64,000 bases of DNA from Chitinophagales bacterium (GTDB lineage Bacteria > Bacteroidota > Bacteroidia > Chitinophagales > JADIYW01), in contig JAIBAX010000022.1 in NCBI GenBank assembly GCA_019694955.1, positions 1 through 64,000 of the forward strand. The letters run 5' to 3'. The notes under the pieces are model-generated. The model was given only the letters and a program-made list of their open reading frames with translations, had not been told where the DNA came from and made no database searches. The translations under genes and the position numbers were made by a program. Positions 7,796-18,900 of the stretch are shown here, piece by piece. The stretch's first letter is position 1. Each line of letters opens with the position of its first letter.

Positions 7796-10700
7796 ATGAA
7801 AGCAACTGTTTTTTCATTTCTTTTTTCTGCTTTGTGTCTTTCTTCCTTTGCCGGCAATCTTGTAGAGCCTGAACTGGAATATATTGAAAATCAAGGGCAA
7901 TGGGAGGAAAATATTCTCTTTAAGGCTGATTTATCAGGAGGCTATGTTTTCATGGAGTCCCAAAACCTCACTTACCTATTTTTTGAGCAGGATGCCTTTA
8001 ATCATGGACAAGGGAACGAACCTAAATATATCGAAGTAAATGGTGAAAGACAACTCAATCCTCGTTACAAGGCTTCTGAACACAAGGAAAAAATACAGGC
8101 GCATGCCTATAAAGTTCATTTTCTCGGCGCTCATCCGGAAGTTTATTCACAAGGTGAACAGCCATATAGCCATTACTATAACTATTTCAAGGGTAATGAT
8201 ACGAAAAAATGGAAGAGCAATGTGCAGGCATACAAACATGTGATATATAAAAACCTCTATAAAAGTATAGATTTAAACATATATAGTCAGGAAAACTTCA
8301 TGAAAAGCGATTATGTTATTCATCCGGGTGGTGATGTTCGCAATATACAATTGCTCTATGAAGGGGTAGATGATATGGAAATCAATGATGAGGGACAACT
8401 CTTAATAAAAACTTCTGTAAGTTTTTTGCATGAATTTAAACCATATGCTTATCAAATTATTCAGGGAGAAAAAATTGCGGTGGAATGTTCCTTTAAGCTG
8501 AGTGGACATATGGTCTCTTTCGAATTGGGCGATTATAATAAAGCTGTAGAGTTGATTATTGACCCCACTTTGGTGTTTTCTACGTACTCTGGAAGTACTG
8601 CCGACAACTGGGGATCTTCGGCCACCTATGATGCTGACGGAAACATGTTTTTAGGCGGTATAACCTTAGAACCGGGATATCCGACAACCGTCGGCGCATT
8701 TCAAACAGATTTTGGTGGTGGCGAAGGCTTTGAGCCAACAGATATTGTCATCACAAAATTTACAGCTAATGGCACTTCAAGGCTTTACTCAACACACCTG
8801 GGAGGCAGTGCGAACGAATTGCTATCTAGTTTGCTATGTACGCCGCAAAACGAACTTATTGTATTGGCAACCACAGGTTCCGCAGATTATCCTGTGTCCT
8901 TTAATGCCTTCGACAACTCCTTTAATGGAGGTAGTAGTGCTACCGCACTCGATGGCGGCATAGATTTTTTCTCTGGAACCGACATCGCCATTATTAAGTT
9001 TAATACTGCAGGTTCTGATATTGTAGGCGCTACATTTTTTGGTGGCAGCGGGAATGATGGGCTAAACGATGGTAGCAGCCTTAATTTTAATTATGGAGAT
9101 GACTCTAGAGGTGATTTGCAAATTGATCAAGCAGGAAATATTTACGTTGTAACCAATACCCGCTCTACCAATATTCCGGGAACAACAGGTGCGGCGCAGT
9201 CCTCCAGTGGCGGCAGTTACGATGCCGTAGTAGCCAAGTTGAATAGCAATTTGTCAGCATTGAGTTGGGCAACATACTACGGTGGCAGTGGGCAGGATGC
9301 CGGATTTAGTATTCAAATAGACAAACAAAATAATATTTTTATTACCGGAGGTACCAATAGTACCAATTTACCCGCTGTTGCCAATGGATTAAATCCTACC
9401 TATTTAGGCGGTCGTACCGATGGATTCATTGCGAAATTGAATAATGCAGGCACTTCGTTTACTGCAGCTACCTATTTGGGAACCAGTAGCTATGATCAAT
9501 CCTTTCTAATGGATTTAGATAAGTCTGACAATGTGTATGTTTTTGGGCAAACCTTAGGTGTTTATCCGGTATCATCCGGCGTTTACTCCAATACCGGTAG
9601 TAAGCAATTCATTCATAAATTAAATAATAATTTGAACACTACTGGCTTCTCTACGGTGTTCGGAAGACAAAATTACGCCAATGTAAATATTTCTCCAACA
9701 GCTTTCCTCGTAGATATCTGTGAAAATATTTATGCTGTTGGTTGGGGTGGCGCAGTGAATAATTCGGGATTTACTTCTAACATGACTGTTACCAACGACG
9801 CCTTTCAATCTACTACGGACGGTTCTGATTTTTATCTCATTAATCTAAGTAGAAATGCAGCAAGCTTAACTTATGCTACTTATTTCGGTGAAAATGGCGG
9901 CGTTGGCGACCATGTCGATGGTGGTACCAGTCGATTCGACAAGAATGGTTTTGTGTATCAGGCAGTATGCGCCAGCTGTGGCGGAACGAATAATTTCCCA
10001 ACAACAAACGGCGCTTACAGCAATGACAACTTGTCCAGCAATTGCAATATGGCGGGTGTGAAATTCCAATTCGATTTAGGTGGTATGCAGTTGATCAATA
10101 TTTTAGCCAATCCGAGTTCAGGTTGTGCACCATTAAATACGACATTTAACTATACTTCCACCAGACCTGCAACAACATGGGCATGGGATTTTGGAGATGG
10201 TACTACTTCTACTGCACAATCTCCGTCACACACCTATGCCAACCCAGGTATATACTTGGTGAAGTTAACTATTGGCAATCCTTCAGATTGTAATCCATTG
10301 GATTCCGGAGCAATTACAGTAGTAGTTTTTTCCGGTGCTACCAATAATATTACCAGAACAATTTGCGAAGGCGATACCGTTTTTATTAATGGGACTCCCT
10401 TTGTTCAAGGTGGAAATTATGAAATTAATATTCCACGTCCCGGTTCTTGCGACAGTATCGTTAACCTGACATTAATCGTAAATCCGGTAAAGAGAACGTC
10501 TATTGATACAACTATCTGTGAAGGAGAACGTGTAATCATTGGTAACGAATCTTTTGATAAAACAGGCGTTTATCAAGTTATACTCAATTCATCAGTTTCT
10601 TGCGATAGCATCATCACTTTAACCCTTACAGTGAATCCAACACCCAATAGCCAACTTTCTGCATCTATTTGTGAAGGTGAATATTATTACTTAGGGAGTG

Positions 10701-11941
10701 ATTCTTTCAATATAGCCGGAACGTATCCCGTGTTTTTTACCGCTTCAACAGGCTGCGATAGCATTGTTACATTGCAACTTACGGTTGATCCTATTGCTGA
10801 AATAACATTGGATAAGTCTATCTGTATAGGCGAATCAGTGAGCGTTGGCGGACAAGTATTTACACAGTCTGGGACATATACTATTTCGTTGAAGACTTCT
10901 TTAGGTTGTGATAGCGTGGTTACACTACAGCTCAATGTAACGGATAGCATTATCGTGCAAGAAAGCAGACAATTATGTACTGGACAAACGCTTCAAATTG
11001 GTGATTCCGTGCTCACCAGTTCCGGAACATATGTTTTTTACTACTCTGCAACAGGCGGTTGTGATAGCACTTGGGTACTGGATTTAGCAATAGTTGACAC
11101 GATTAAAACTTCCGTTAGCGCAAGCATTTGCCAAGGAGATACTTATAGTTTCAATGGACAAAATTATGGCGCTTCTGGAACATATACCGCTACACTTCCT
11201 GCCTCCGGTGGTTGTGACAGCTTGGTTACCTTGCAACTTGCTGTTAATGACACATTCAGGGTAATCAGAAACGAAACCATTTGCCAGGGAGAAAGTGTGC
11301 AAGTGGGTTCGCTTTCTTTTGATAAAGCAGGTACTTACGAGGTAAACCTTTCCGCAGCAACGGGTTGTGATAGTGTGGTTGTGCTCAACCTAAGTGTAGA
11401 GGATTTTCCGGTTGTCAATGCAGTTGTGGATTCTTCATTGGTATATGTGGGTTCTAGTGTGCAGTTAAATGTACTTCCTGCTCTTAATACGAATACATAT
11501 TCTTGGGAGCCTTCCAACGGCGTTTCAAACCCAAATATCGCCAATCCTACTGCTACAGTTACAGAAGATACTTGGTTTGTCGTTACCGTTTCCACCAGAA
11601 ATGGATGCTCAGTTGTAGATTCCGTTTTGGTAGAAGTGCAAGAATTCCCTGATATCGTTTGTGGAGAGGAGAATATATTTCTACCGAATGCCTTTACACC
11701 CAATGGGGATCAAGAAAACGATGTATATTTTGTAAAAACAAAACAACCACTTGAAAGTATGCATCTGATGATTTACAATAGGTGGGGCGAAAAAGTTTTT
11801 GAAACAACCGACCAAACCATCGGTTGGGATGGAACTTTTAAAGGAAAGCAAGTTCCCGTTGAGTCATATGCCTATTATTTTGAGGGTGTTTGTGGTGATG
11901 TACACATTGTCAGAAAAGGAAATATTTCTGTAATAAGATAG
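7796..11941 (+). CDS. Giant type IX secreted protein, SBBP/PKD, type B CTD
   Basis: A 1381-residue surface or secreted protein. Order: signal peptide (1-19), an N-terminal domain with ENQGQWEENILFKADLSGG, a beta-propeller-like SBBP repeat region (about 270-770), one PKD domain (WAWDFGDGTTSTAQSPSHTY), seven repeats of about 50 residues each with a CEG(D/E) start and a GCDS(I/V)V turn (about 860-1205), and a gliding-motility-associated C-terminal sorting domain (LPNAFTPNGDQENDV ... IYNRWGEKVFE). The last marks export by the type IX system and anchoring of type B cargo. A -7 box lies upstream. It is a paralogue of the protein on the minus strand at 15903-21131. Its ligand is unknown. Confidence 0.9.
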   Translation: MKATVFSFLFSALCLSSFAGNLVEPELEYIENQGQWEENILFKADLSGGYVFMESQNLTYLFFEQDAFNHGQGNEPKYIEVNGERQLNPRYKASEHKEKIQAHAYKVHFLGAHPEVYSQGEQPYSHYYNYFKGNDTKKWKSNVQAYKHVIYKNLYKSIDLNIYSQENFMKSDYVIHPGGDVRNIQLLYEGVDDMEINDEGQLLIKTSVSFLHEFKPYAYQIIQGEKIAVECSFKLSGHMVSFELGDYNKAVELIIDPTLVFSTYSGSTADNWGSSATYDADGNMFLGGITLEPGYPTTVGAFQTDFGGGEGFEPTDIVITKFTANGTSRLYSTHLGGSANELLSSLLCTPQNELIVLATTGSADYPVSFNAFDNSFNGGSSATALDGGIDFFSGTDIAIIKFNTAGSDIVGATFFGGSGNDGLNDGSSLNFNYGDDSRGDLQIDQAGNIYVVTNTRSTNIPGTTGAAQSSSGGSYDAVVAKLNSNLSALSWATYYGGSGQDAGFSIQIDKQNNIFITGGTNSTNLPAVANGLNPTYLGGRTDGFIAKLNNAGTSFTAATYLGTSSYDQSFLMDLDKSDNVYVFGQTLGVYPVSSGVYSNTGSKQFIHKLNNNLNTTGFSTVFGRQNYANVNISPTAFLVDICENIYAVGWGGAVNNSGFTSNMTVTNDAFQSTTDGSDFYLINLSRNAASLTYATYFGENGGVGDHVDGGTSRFDKNGFVYQAVCASCGGTNNFPTTNGAYSNDNLSSNCNMAGVKFQFDLGGMQLINILANPSSGCAPLNTTFNYTSTRPATTWAWDFGDGTTSTAQSPSHTYANPGIYLVKLTIGNPSDCNPLDSGAITVVVFSGATNNITRTICEGDTVFINGTPFVQGGNYEINIPRPGSCDSIVNLTLIVNPVKRTSIDTTICEGERVIIGNESFDKTGVYQVILNSSVSCDSIITLTLTVNPTPNSQLSASICEGEYYYLGSDSFNIAGTYPVFFTASTGCDSIVTLQLTVDPIAEITLDKSICIGESVSVGGQVFTQSGTYTISLKTSLGCDSVVTLQLNVTDSIIVQESRQLCTGQTLQIGDSVLTSSGTYVFYYSATGGCDSTWVLDLAIVDTIKTSVSASICQGDTYSFNGQNYGASGTYTATLPASGGCDSLVTLQLAVNDTFRVIRNETICQGESVQVGSLSFDKAGTYEVNLSAATGCDSVVVLNLSVEDFPVVNAVVDSSLVYVGSSVQLNVLPALNTNTYSWEPSNGVSNPNIANPTATVTEDTWFVVTVSTRNGCSVVDSVLVEVQEFPDIVCGEENIFLPNAFTPNGDQENDVYFVKTKQPLESMHLMIYNRWGEKVFETTDQTIGWDGTFKGKQVPVESYAYYFEGVCGDVHIVRKGNISVIR

Positions 11942-11947
11942 AATAAT

Positions 11948-12343
11948 GTGAATCTGGATGAATTTTATTTATGTCTTCCGGAGGAAGAGAAAATTCTGGC
12001 ATTAACGCTCCGTGACATTATTACGGCGACGCTACCAAATTTAAAGGAAAAGTTTGCCTACGGTACGCCATTCTTTTATGGAAATAGGCGGGTGTGTTTT
12101 ATTTGGCCGGCATCCATACCGCGTGGAGGTTTCAGCCATGGAGTGATGTTGGGCTTTTGTCAAGGAGATTTATTAGAAAATAGTTCGGGCTATGTAAGCA
12201 ATAACGGGCTGAAAAAAGTTTGGTACCGCATTTTGTACAAAGAGTCCGATATAAATATCCATGCGATTATCGAGTTGCTGCATGATGCTGATAGGGTAGA
12301 TGGTCTGTTCTCAAAATCCGCAAAAGTATCCGTTAAAAAGTAA
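11948..12343 (+). CDS. DUF1801 family protein
   Basis: A 131-residue cytoplasmic protein. The start is a GTG at 11948, since no ATG is in frame nearby; the gene lies 6 bases after the preceding stop. The pattern LRDIITATLPNLKEKFAYGTP plus FYGNRRVCFIWP fits the DUF1801/YdhG-like family, whose role is unsettled (some members are linked to iron-binding frataxin-like folds). Confidence 0.75.
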   Translation: MNLDEFYLCLPEEEKILALTLRDIITATLPNLKEKFAYGTPFFYGNRRVCFIWPASIPRGGFSHGVMLGFCQGDLLENSSGYVSNNGLKKVWYRILYKESDINIHAIIELLHDADRVDGLFSKSAKVSVKK

Positions 12344-12494
12344 ATAGTAGTGTTGTCAAAGGGTCTTAGCATTCTCTTTTTATAAAATAAATTAAAAATA
12401 TTTATATGTTTAAAATTTGATTAAAAATTTAAAATTCATTTAAATAGTTATTAAATAATATAAATATTTCCTATTATGGTCTCGAAAACTTTAA

Positions 12495-13934
12495 ATGGTG
12501 AAAGAAAAATATGAAATGCGCAGTAATTTCTGGGATGAAATGACTTTTTCGTCAGGTGAGATTCGACCACATTACGAAGGCATTTTTCGACAATATAGCC
12601 AGATACATCCTGATATACTAAAGAAGAAAGAGGAGATTGCGCGAAAATTATTCATGAATCAGGGCGTAACTTTTACAGTATATTCTGAAAATGAAGAAGG
12701 GATAGAAAGGATTTTTCCATTTGATATTATTCCGAGGATCATTACTGCAAAAGAATGGGCATATCTCGAAAGAGGCATTGCACAACGTTTAACCGCATTA
12801 AACCTGTTCTTAAAAGACATTTACAATCACCAACAGATAATTAAGGACGGAATTATTCCGGCGAAACTCATCGTTTCATGTCCGCATTATAATCGGGAGG
12901 TTTTCGGTATACACGTGCCATTTGATATTTATGTACACATCGCAGGCATCGATTTAGTAAGAGATGCTGATGGTACCTATTATGTTTTAGAAGACAATTT
13001 AAGAACACCTTCAGGCGTGTCTTATATGTTGCAAAACAGAGATGTAACCAAACGCATATTTCCAGAACTAATCAGTGAGTATCAGGTGCGGAAAGTGTCA
13101 GATTATACCATCTTACTGCATAATATACTTGTTTCCTTAGCACCACGCCAAATTCAACATCCCACCATTGTCTTGCTTACCCCCGGCATGTATAACTCAG
13201 CATATTATGAGCATTCATTCTTGGCAAGGTATATGGGTATTGAGTTGGTAGAAGGTCGAGACTTGCTGGTGGATAACCATAAAGTGTTTATGAAGACAAC
13301 ACATGGCTTAAAGCAGGTCGATGTGATATACAGGAGAGTAGATGATGAGTTTTTAGATCCATTGGTATTTCGCCCCGATAGCTTATTGGGTGTTCCAGGT
13401 TTGGTTTCTGCGTATAGAAAAGGGAATGTAGCCATTGTTAATGCCATGGGCAACGGTGTTGCTGATGATAAGGCCATTTATAGCTATGTGCCGGATATGA
13501 TAAAATACTATTTAAATCAGGAACCCATTCTAAAAAATGTGCCCACCTATCGGATGGAAATTCCTGAAGAAAGAGCCTATGCCTTTGAGCACATGGAGAA
13601 AATGGTTGTGAAAAGAACCAACGAGTCAGGAGGATATGGTATGCTCATGGGGGAAACAGCTTCTGATAAGGAAATCGCTCAATACAAAGAAGCCATCATG
13701 AGAGATCCAAGGTCTTTCATTGCCCAACCCACCGTAAAGATATCAACTGTTCCTTGTTATATTGACGGGAAGTTGGTACCTCGGCATGTAGATTTCAGGC
13801 CTTACGCCCTTTACGGACCAGAAGGTGTTCAGTTGGTCGCAGGAGGATTGACGAGAGTGGCACTTAAGGAAAACTCTTTAGTAGTTAACTCATCGCAAGG
13901 TGGTGGTAGTAAAGACACATGGATAATTGATTAA
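12495..13934 (+). CDS. Circularly permuted ATP-grasp protein
   Basis: A 479-residue enzyme of the circularly permuted ATP-grasp type (formerly DUF404/DUF407). ATP-grasp enzymes join a carboxylate to an amine through an acyl-phosphate. Visible blocks are YYVLEDNLRTPSGVSYMLQN (about 163-182), a central VIYRRVDDEFLDP, and KRTNESGGYGMLMG with the glycine-rich loop, ending in the typical SQGGGSKDTWI tail. It is the first gene of a three-gene operon with an alpha-E protein and a transglutaminase. This trio is a known conserved neighbourhood proposed to make and process a peptide or tag; its product is not established. Confidence 0.9.
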   Translation: MVKEKYEMRSNFWDEMTFSSGEIRPHYEGIFRQYSQIHPDILKKKEEIARKLFMNQGVTFTVYSENEEGIERIFPFDIIPRIITAKEWAYLERGIAQRLTALNLFLKDIYNHQQIIKDGIIPAKLIVSCPHYNREVFGIHVPFDIYVHIAGIDLVRDADGTYYVLEDNLRTPSGVSYMLQNRDVTKRIFPELISEYQVRKVSDYTILLHNILVSLAPRQIQHPTIVLLTPGMYNSAYYEHSFLARYMGIELVEGRDLLVDNHKVFMKTTHGLKQVDVIYRRVDDEFLDPLVFRPDSLLGVPGLVSAYRKGNVAIVNAMGNGVADDKAIYSYVPDMIKYYLNQEPILKNVPTYRMEIPEERAYAFEHMEKMVVKRTNESGGYGMLMGETASDKEIAQYKEAIMRDPRSFIAQPTVKISTVPCYIDGKLVPRHVDFRPYALYGPEGVQLVAGGLTRVALKENSLVVNSSQGGGSKDTWIID

Positions 13935-13958
13935 TGTAAAGCAGAAAAATAAATAGCA

Positions 13959-14900
13959 ATGCTCAGTAGAATTGCAGAATCACTATTTTGGATGAACCGC
14001 TATGTAGAACGTGCCGAAGGAATTTTGCGTATGTTGAAAATCAACTATGTCACCTCCTTAGATAAAAGCGAATTCAATGAAGTATATAACTGGAGTCCGG
14101 TGCTTAAAACTTTCACCGGATTGAATAATGAAGAAATAGAAAAAATAAAAGATGACACCCAAGCCACCCTGCATTATATATTGACTGATAAGTCCAATAT
14201 TAATTCCATTCGTACCATTATCACACGTGCCAGAGAAAATGCCAGAGGTGTTCAGGATCATATTACAAAAGAAGTTTGGGAAAGCATCAATAAGTACTAC
14301 CAAAAAGTCAATAGCAAAAAAATTGAAGACCTTTTAGATGCAGGAGAGCAATTGTACGCCATTTCTTCATTAATAGACGAGAGCCTCTATTTTTATGGTG
14401 TCGCCGAAGTGACCATGCCGAGAGGAGAAGGTTGGAATTTCATGAACATCGGTAAGTTTATTGAAAGAGCAAAGCAAACATCTGACATCCTGGATATTAA
14501 ATTTAGCGATATCAACTATAATATTAATAACCCCATGGACATCCCCTATTGGAAAAACCTCTTGTTATCGGTTTCCGGTTATGAGTACTACATGAAAACA
14601 TACCATACGGGTTTACAAACGCAGAATGTTTTAGATATGATCGTTATGAATACCAATTTTCCGAGATCAATCCTATACTCAGTAAAAAAAATAAGTCACG
14701 TAATGGAGAAAATTGCCACATCTGAAACGGAGGATGATTTGATACTGGAAAAGCTGATTGGAAGGCTGAGAAGTAGGATAGAATATTCAGATTTAGATAC
14801 CATTGCGCAAATTGGCTTACACAATTTTCTGCAGGAAATTGTAGCTGATGTAGCTAATTTCAGCAATAAACTTAGTCAGGCATATTTTGCCTACCAATAA
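13959..14900 (+). CDS. Alpha-E domain protein (DUF403)
   Basis: A 313-residue, almost wholly helical protein beginning MLSRIAESLFWMNRYVERAE, the diagnostic N-terminus of alpha-E (DUF403) proteins. Later blocks RARENARGVQDHITKEVWE and LHNFLQEIVADVANFS fit the family. It lies 24 bases after the ATP-grasp gene and 62 bases before the transglutaminase gene. Family members accompany these two enzymes almost invariably and are thought to form a helical scaffold or partner; no catalytic residues are assigned. Confidence 0.9.
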   Translation: MLSRIAESLFWMNRYVERAEGILRMLKINYVTSLDKSEFNEVYNWSPVLKTFTGLNNEEIEKIKDDTQATLHYILTDKSNINSIRTIITRARENARGVQDHITKEVWESINKYYQKVNSKKIEDLLDAGEQLYAISSLIDESLYFYGVAEVTMPRGEGWNFMNIGKFIERAKQTSDILDIKFSDINYNINNPMDIPYWKNLLLSVSGYEYYMKTYHTGLQTQNVLDMIVMNTNFPRSILYSVKKISHVMEKIATSETEDDLILEKLIGRLRSRIEYSDLDTIAQIGLHNFLQEIVADVANFSNKLSQAYFAYQ

Positions 14901-14962
14901 TTAATAATATTAGCTTGTTAAAAGAAATGCTAATTTTCCGACGTTAAATCGAATTTTGATCC

Positions 14963-15901
14963 ATGCCTGTTTTTAAGATACAACATATTACAAAATATAA
15001 ATACGACCGACCTGTTAGAGAGAGTGCCAATCAGATCAAGATATTTCCCTATGTAAAAGGAGGGGCAGAAATTCTTAGCCATGAATTGGTAATAAGTGAT
15101 GAGCCGGTTATACATAAATATACAGATTATTGGGGCAATACAGTGGGGTATTTTACGGTGACAAGACCGCATCAGGAACTGATCATCGATAGTAGGTTGC
15201 TCGCAAAAACAAATTCGATAGCATTGGATTTATCCGTTTCCGTTATAGATGATTGGGCAGTATTACAAACAGAGGTAGCGCAAAATCTTTTATTGCTGGA
15301 TCTGACACAAACGGAAAAAATAGCTTCACAGCAATTGATACTGGATTACCTAAACGAAATAGAATGTCCTAAGATATCTCCCGTAGCAGCAGCACAAAAA
15401 TGTTCGACATATGTTTTTGATAATTTTAAGTATGTAAAGGGCATTACCAATGTTGAAACTACTATAGATGAAATTTTAACTTTTCATTCTGGCGTTTGTC
15501 AGGATTTTGCTCATGTTCTCTTACAGATGTTACGCACAATAGGCATACCCAGCAGGTACGTAAGTGGCTATATTTGTCCCAATAAAAATGGCATGCGTGG
15601 AGAAGGGGCAACACATGCTTGGGTGGAAGCTTATATTCCAAAGCTGGGTTGGATTGGCCTGGATCCTACGAATAACTGCTTTACAGGTGCACACCACGTT
15701 ACCCTTGCGGTAGGAAGAGATTTCGCAGATTGCACACCCGTAAAAGGTACTTTCAAAGGTCCGGCAAACCACGAACTCATGGTCTTTGTTTCAGTAGGTT
15801 ATGAAGATGGGACTGTCTTTGAAGATGAGAATACGGTACTTATGCAAAAAGAGCAAGGCAGTAAACCTGTAGCGATTGTGCAAACCAGTCAGCAGCAATA
15901 A
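14963..15901 (+). CDS. Transglutaminase-like cysteine peptidase
   Basis: A 312-residue protein with the bacterial transglutaminase N-terminal beta domain (FKIQHITKYKYDRPVRES) and a transglutaminase-like papain fold. The catalytic triad is visible as Cys in HSGVCQDFAH, His in GATHAWVEAYIP and Asp in LGWIGLDPTNN. In this operon it may cleave or ligate the peptide made by the ATP-grasp enzyme (inference). Its stop lies 1 base from the stop of the convergent giant gene. Confidence 0.9.
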   Translation: MPVFKIQHITKYKYDRPVRESANQIKIFPYVKGGAEILSHELVISDEPVIHKYTDYWGNTVGYFTVTRPHQELIIDSRLLAKTNSIALDLSVSVIDDWAVLQTEVAQNLLLLDLTQTEKIASQQLILDYLNEIECPKISPVAAAQKCSTYVFDNFKYVKGITNVETTIDEILTFHSGVCQDFAHVLLQMLRTIGIPSRYVSGYICPNKNGMRGEGATHAWVEAYIPKLGWIGLDPTNNCFTGAHHVTLAVGRDFADCTPVKGTFKGPANHELMVFVSVGYEDGTVFEDENTVLMQKEQGSKPVAIVQTSQQQ

Positions 15902-15902
15902 A

Positions 15903-18900
15903 CTATTTCATCAACGTCACCATTCCTTTTGTCGAAAATGTTTCCCCATTGGTAGCGATTCCGGTAACCTCATAAATATATACATCTACATTTTGAAGCT
16001 TGTCCTTGTAAAAACCATCCCAACCTTTGCGAAGTTCATTTGTCTCAAATAATAATTCTCCCCAACGATTAAAAACCTTGAAGTGGAGGCTGGCAATTTC
16101 ATTACCCAAAGGAATCAGTAAGTCATTCAAACCATCGCCATTCGGAGAAAAAGCCGTTGGAACAAAAACGAACAGCTTATCCTTCACATCAATAACGCCA
16201 CAATAGATATCACTACATCCTGTAGATTTATTTACCGCTGTCAGGCAAATGGTATACAGCCCCTTCGTTGCATAACTATGCCCCGGATTTTTTAAGGTGC
16301 TGAAAGTCTGATCACCAAAACTCCAATAAAAACTATCCGCTTGAACGCTCAGATTCGTGAACAGTATTGAATCACCACGTGCCGGAAAGTCAGGCGAAAA
16401 TTCAAAATTTGCCAATGGGGTAGAAGCCACCGCCACATTAAAAATCAGCGTATCTGAAATAGAACATGCCGCCGGATTAGAAGCTATAAGAGTGATTTGG
16501 AAATTTCCTGTTTCTACCAAGGTAATGATGGGTGTAGCTTCTGTACTGGTGCTACCATCGGGGAATATCCATAAGTACTGCGTAGCATTTTGACTGGTGT
16601 TTGTCGTGGTAAACGTTGCCGGAGAACACCCACCACCCACTATCGAGCCGGATGCTTGAACAATTATCTGAATAACCTCTACCGTTTTTTCTGTCGTGTC
16701 GCTGATGCCGCAGCTATTGGTGGCAATTAGAACTACCGTATATTGTCCAACCTGCAAATAGGTATGTGTAGGATTTGTCGCCTGACTCGAATCTCCATCT
16801 CCAAAAAACCAACGATATGAAACGGCATTTTGTGAACTATTGGTAAACGCAAAAGAACCACCCAAACATACCGGGCTAGCAGAATGGCTGAAATCGGCAA
16901 CAATTAGCGCAGCATTTAATATGTTGACAGGCTTGTTTGTTGTAGCACTTGTGGGACAAGCATTGGAATCTGTAACCGTGAATAGGACGTTGAAATTGCC
17001 AACGCCGGCATAATTGTGTTGCGGATTTTCAGCGCTGGAGCTGGTGCCATCGCCAAAATCCCAATTATAGGAAAGGCCCTTGCTGCCTGTATTGGTAAAG
17101 TCAATTAACGTAGATTGACAAGGTCCGGAAAAAGCGAAACTAAAGTCTACCGTCAGTAGTGGACGGATAAAAATATCTAATATAAACGTATCCGTTTTGT
17201 TACAAGTGTTGGCATTATAAGCAACTAAAGAGATAGTAAAAGTTCCTGTATTATTAAATACATGAGTTGCCGTATTTCCAACATATTGGACACCACCCGG
17301 GAAGAACCATCTGACGCTGTCGGCATTGGTGCTAGTGGAGTTAAATACTATTGGGGCATTCTGGCAAGATGCATTAAGCGATGTAAAGGAAGCTGATACG
17401 GTTTTTGGAACGACAATAGTCGTTTTAAAAGTATCCGGCGAATTACACGCAGTACCATTGATGCCAATTAGCATAACATCGTAAGTCCCTGCATTTGCAT
17501 AATTATGGGTAACCGTGCCTAATGGGGCAGGATTAAAAGTATATCCATCGCCAAAATCCCAAAAGTACATATTGCCGGGAAGATGTGTACTGGTATTGTT
17601 AAAAGAAACACTGCCAGTAGTGCAGACATTGGCAGTACTCACTGTTCCTTGAATGTCTATCGTTTCACCTACCGTAAATTCATAAAAAGTGGTATCATTT
17701 TTATTACAAGTATTGGGGTTGGTAGCTACCAATAGTATCCTTTGCGTACCCGAACCGACCACTGTGTAGTTTAATACATTTGTTGTGGATTCTGTTAAAT
17801 CAGGTAAAATCCATTTAAAACTTACGGCATTTTGACTGGTATTGGTGAGCGTGATAACATCTCCAAGACAACTTGTGCCTGTAACTGAATAGTTAGCGTT
17901 AACGGTTGCAGGAACGGTAATGCTCAGTTTAAAAGTGTCGGGACTATTACACATGGTGCTATTAGAAGCATATAAACTGACAGTATAGGTGCCACCTGTG
18001 GAATAGGCATGAGACGGAGAGACATCTGTAGAAGTTTGTCCATCGCCGAAATTCCAAACGTAGGAAGTGGCATTCGTGCTGGAGTTCGTAAATACAACTC
18101 CTCCCGTAGTACAAACATTGGCAGTGTTTGCAGAAAATGCGGCATGGATGGTGTCCAAAACGATAACAGGTTTGATTAATGTGTCTCTTTTGTTACACGC
18201 AGTTGTATTAATAGCAATTAGCTGAATGTTAAAAGTTCCTGTTCCTGTTGGCGTGTAGCTGGTGGGATTAGATGTAGATGTAGTACCATTCGGCAATATC
18301 CATTGTATGGAGGTGGCATTGGTACTCGTACTGTTCAGGTTAATGGTGGTGCCTATACAAACCGGACTTACAACATTGAACTGTGCATCTACCAACCCTT
18401 GGGAAATGTTGACTGTTTTTTTAATAGTGTCCTTTAAGAAGCAAAATGGATTATCGGCAATCAAGGTAACTGTAAATGTTCCGGCAGAAGCATAATTGTG
18501 GGTGACCGTTGTTGCATTGTTATTGACCGTTGATCCGTCACCGAAGTTCCAACTGTAATTCACCCCATTTAGAGACGTGTTTGTAAAAGTGATTAGGCCA
18601 TTATTACATACTTGAGTAGTATCAATGGTAAAATTGGCATCCGGATTGAGTCCATTAAAAACGTAAACTTTTACATATCCTGTGTCGAAAGGCTTGCAGT
18701 TCTGTGGACTTCCTAAGATGAGCTGTACTTCGTATATTCCGGGAGTGGTGTAGGTATGTGTTGGATATTGGTCGGTAGAAGTATTGCCATCGCCAAAGTC
18801 CCATTCGAAAGTTGTAGCAGGTTTCGTAGAGGTATAAGAAAATGGAACCGTCAGCGGCGCACATCCTGAATCAGAGGGGATATCGATGGAAAGTACATCC

